Below, piece after piece: positions 61,960-64,000 of a stretch of DNA of 64,000 bases. Numbering within the stretch: the first letter of the stretch is position 1; every line of letters begins with the position of its first letter. The stretch comes from JAGWAJ01 sp026707615 (GTDB lineage Bacteria; Acidobacteriota; Vicinamibacteria; Vicinamibacterales; UBA8438), in contig CBDBMW010000011.1 in assembly GCA_965207595.1 (NCBI GenBank), positions 62,001-126,000 of the forward strand, in the 5' to 3' direction. The position numbers and the translations under genes were made by a program. The notes below the pieces were generated by a model. That model saw only the letters and a list, made by a program, of their open reading frames with translations, had not been told where the DNA came from and ran no database searches.

Positions 61960-62843
61960 TGCGGCTGGCCCGCAGGCACGCGGCCGGCGGCGAGCGACGG
62001 GAACCACGCCGCCGGCCGCCGTGTCAAGCCGCCCTCCGGGCGTCTCCTCCGCTGCGCTACGGCCGTGCCGGTGACACGTCGTCCACCGGCGCGGTGTTGG
62101 GCGATTATGCCGAACGCAGGCGTCCGGCCCGCGAACGGACCCGGACTCCCACCACGTCCTTGAACCGCTCCCCCGTCGGAGTCGCCGACGAGCACGCCTC
62201 GAACCGCCCGCCATGGAGACCCGCGCCCCGTTCCAGGAGGCGGCATCGATGAACGCGGGATCGGACACGCGGAGGAACTGTGGCATCATCAGGAGTACGG
62301 ACGCCCACCGGGTCCTGCGCAGCAGAGCGGGGATGGTGCAAGCAAGGGCCGTGCCACGGACCCGAGTCGGCGGTCACGGTGTTCGACGGGAATCGGAAGG
62401 TGGCGAGGGTGAGGGCGAGCGGGCGCGGGATGGGAATCGAGGTCGCGGAGAGGGACCACGACGACGACAGCGAACGGGACGCGGGCGTGATCAGCCCTGT
62501 CGCCCGATCACAACACGACAGGGGCTCGAACTTACACCGGAGATGCCGCACGGGAGGTGTAAGCGGTCACAAGGTCTCAAATTACACCCCGAGTCACAAC
62601 TCCACTTACAGCCCTGTACCTGGTAAGTCCCTCCATATCAACCAGATCCCGACCCAACACGCCACCCCCCCGATGCCGCAGATTGGTACAGGGGGGATGT
62701 TGGGGAGCGACCCCCCGCAAAACTGCCGTTTTGCGGTCCCGGCGGGTGTTCCTCCGTCACACCCGCCGCGCCGGGTCGCTCCCCAACGAATCTTCCATCC
62801 TGGAAGGGCGCTCTCACTGGCAACGTCGGAGCACGCTCGACAT
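61960..62843. other. about 880 bp noncoding region rich in inverted repeats
   Basis: No frame on either strand is convincing. Perfect inverted repeats are CTTACACC (62531-62538) with GGTGTAAG (62556-62563), further TTACACC at 62582-62588, CCCTGTACC (62612-62620) with GGTACAGGG (62685-62693), the T-shaped palindrome at 62699-62787, and a small hairpin CTTCC-ATCCT-GGAAG near 62792. The density suggests an origin or regulatory region. Confidence 0.6.
62699..62787. repeat. perfect T-shaped (three-stem) palindrome
   Basis: Outer arms GTTGGGGAGCGACCC (62699-62713) and GGGTCGCTCCCCAAC (62773-62787) are perfectly complementary over 15 bp. Between them lie two more perfect hairpins: CCGCAAAAC-TGCC-GTTTTGCGG (62715-62736), and CGGCGGGTGT (62740-62749) pairing with ACACCCGCCG (62759-62768). 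Only about 8 bases at the junction are unpaired. Either strand can fold into a three-way junction. Confidence 0.88.
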
Positions 62844-63647
62844 TCACTCGGCCACCTGCCGCTGGTGTTGTTCGTCGAGCGCCGTCGAAAGCTCCTTCCA
62901 GTAGTCGACCACTGCCGCACACCAATCGGCGATGTCGCGCTCTGAAACGAAGAGATCGTCTCCCGCGAGTGGCGCCGATAGAGATGATGCGAGCCTAGCG
63001 GCACGACCCGATCCCGATGCGCTGTCCCGCGCGGGTCCGTGGCTGGCGAGGACTGGATTCTCAAAGAGATCGGGCCGCAGTGCTGCCAACTCCGTCGCAG
63101 CCGACCCCGCGCCATGCTTGATCGCGTTCGCCGCCTTCCGGAGTTCGTGGAGCTTGCGGGCAGCCCGAAAACTCCGGCAGTCGATGCCCAGTCGTGCCAG
63201 CCGCCGTTCGAGTTTCGCCACCCGGAGCTCTCGCTCGTCGTCACGAGCCAGTTCTCGCCGAAGGAAGACGAGTTGCTGTTGCTCGAACAGGTGGTGGAGA
63301 CCCACAGCCAGCAGGTTCAGCACGCCCTGCCGGACCTCCGACATCGTCTCGTAGTACTGGATGCCGTAATCATTCGCCCACTCCGCGACGTCGCCCATGT
63401 CGATCTCATCATCCGCGGGCATGGATCCGAGACGCTCGAACTCCGCCTCGGCAGCCGCCTCCGCTTCCTCGGCGATGCCGCCGAACGCGGTCGCCACTTT
63501 TTCAAGCGCCCCGGCACGGAAACCCTCGATCATGCGAACGTGGAACTCCCGAAAGTAGTGCGCCCAGTACTTCGCGTTCGGAACCATCCACTCATGGTAC
63601 ACGGCCCTCTGCCGGAGGTACGGGATCCCGGCACCTGGCGCAGCCAA
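62844..63647 (-). CDS. hypothetical protein with HEPN-like motif
   Basis: A 267-residue protein, mostly helical. RKLHELRKAANAIKHGAGSA in the middle has the NAIKHG pattern (R-x(4-6)-H type) seen in HEPN-like and abortive-infection helical domains, followed by LAALRPDLF. The N-terminal part has YFREFHVRMIEGFRAGALEK and an Ala/Glu-rich helix. The C-terminus (SERDIADWCAAVVDYWKELS) is helical. A start at the first Met (63647) or at the Met about 20 codons on is possible. It lies beside the origin-like region and may be cargo of that element. HEPN assignment rests on one motif. Confidence 0.62.
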   Translation of the reverse strand: MAAPGAGIPYLRQRAVYHEWMVPNAKYWAHYFREFHVRMIEGFRAGALEKVATAFGGIAEEAEAAAEAEFERLGSMPADDEIDMGDVAEWANDYGIQYYETMSEVRQGVLNLLAVGLHHLFEQQQLVFLRRELARDDERELRVAKLERRLARLGIDCRSFRAARKLHELRKAANAIKHGAGSAATELAALRPDLFENPVLASHGPARDSASGSGRAARLASSLSAPLAGDDLFVSERDIADWCAAVVDYWKELSTALDEQHQRQVAE

Positions 63648-63901
63648 AGGGGCGGCCTGCGAACCGGCCGACTTCCGAGGCCGCAGAGCGTGTCATGCTC
63701 GGCCCACCGGCGACGGCGTCGAAGCCCCGAGGTGTCTCGGCCGTGAAACAGCCGATGATCGGCGGTCGAGCCGGGCAGCGATGACACGGAGAGCATGGCG
63801 TCCGTGTCGCCAGTACGATAGACTTTCCGGAGACTTCCCGGCACAGAGACCGGCCGCGGGCCGACGCCGGGCCGCCTGCTGAATTCGAGCGGAGGATCGA
63901 T

Positions 63902-64000
63902 ATGCGTGCCTTGAAGTGGTGGGGCGGCGCGGTGGCGGCGTTGTTCGTGGTCGGGCTCATCGGCGTACTCACCGAGGATCCCGAGACGCGAGCCGAGCGC
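63902..64000 (+). CDS. start of a membrane-anchored protein, cut by the window end
   Basis: ATG 63902 is preceded by GGAGGAT. The first codons read MRALKWWGGAVAALFVVGLI and continue into an acidic segment, so the protein begins with a signal anchor. Only 33 codons are visible and no family can be given. Confidence 0.55.
   Translation, partial: MRALKWWGGAVAALFVVGLIGVLTEDPETRAER

Noticed and set aside
62699..62787. T-shaped palindrome considered as a tRNA or viral terminal repeat
   Set aside because: No anticodon arm, T-loop or tRNA-like signature. No viral genes. The similarity to an AAV terminal repeat is of shape only.

Overview
The window is GC-rich bacterial DNA. Duplicated-orphan (ADOP/MacB-like) ABC permease sequence, a squalene-hopene cyclase, TonB-receptor and PQQ-dehydrogenase remnants, PAS-PP2C phosphatases and many secreted proteins with few homologues fit an Acidobacteriota-like (for example Vicinamibacteria-like) genome. 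That placement is an inference from gene content; there is no rRNA here. Most of the window is accessory. Intact transposases, mobilization genes and integrases sit among an unusually large number of frameshifted or truncated genes.

Layout. 0-2.1 kb: S24-type repressor, tyrosine integrase and tRNA-Lys(UUU). 2.9-7.4 kb: a membrane-anchored protein, an IS21 element (istA frameshifted) and a HEPN-like protein. 7.5-20.7 kb: a decayed defence-like island with ruins of an ADOP permease and of lon, a small Mrr-like nuclease, an IS630 element cleanly inserted in a small gene, an OLD/PARIS-like pair (AAA ATPase plus DUF3226/TOPRIM protein with a frameshift), a dead IS256-type element, and a divergent pair of a large NDT/TIR-like plus P-loop (Sll1717-type) protein and an M48 membrane peptidase. 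20.7-28.2 kb: a mobilizable module with a MobA/MobL relaxase, an oriT almost identical in layout to IncQ/RSF1010 oriT, a TraD/MobC-like accessory protein, an XRE-S24-like regulator and a frameshifted AlpA-like excisionase. 28.2-34.7 kb: remnants (PQQ enzyme, group II intron 3' part, integrase, DUF433/DUF5615 toxin-antitoxin) among a lipoprotein metalloprotease-like gene and an HU-like gene. 34.8-42.4 kb: a more ordinary block with an HSL-type esterase, squalene-hopene cyclase, two secreted/outer-membrane proteins and a PAS-PP2C phosphatase. 42.5-52.6 kb: an intact IS256, several integrase fragments, a permease fragment embedded in an integrase, a secreted metalloprotease and a group II intron 5' part. 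52.7-59.3 kb: guanine deaminase-like gene, broken sugar-binding protein, small RHH/zinc-ribbon genes, a second PAS-PP2C gene (frameshifted), an ECF sigma factor and a TlpA-like thioredoxin. 59.5-62.8 kb: an intact P4-type integrase, an iteron-like palindrome cluster, a winged-helix-like protein and a noncoding region carrying a perfect T-shaped palindrome. The window ends with a HEPN-like protein and the start of a membrane protein.

The candidates for undescribed biology are the 59.5-62.8 kb module, which looks like an integrated replicon with its own origin-like DNA, the 16.1-20.7 kb divergent pair, and the 12.8-14.5 kb ATPase/TOPRIM pair. Six loci carrying the same family of P4-type integrase, five of them broken, suggest repeated arrival and loss of related elements and probably much of the local rearrangement.
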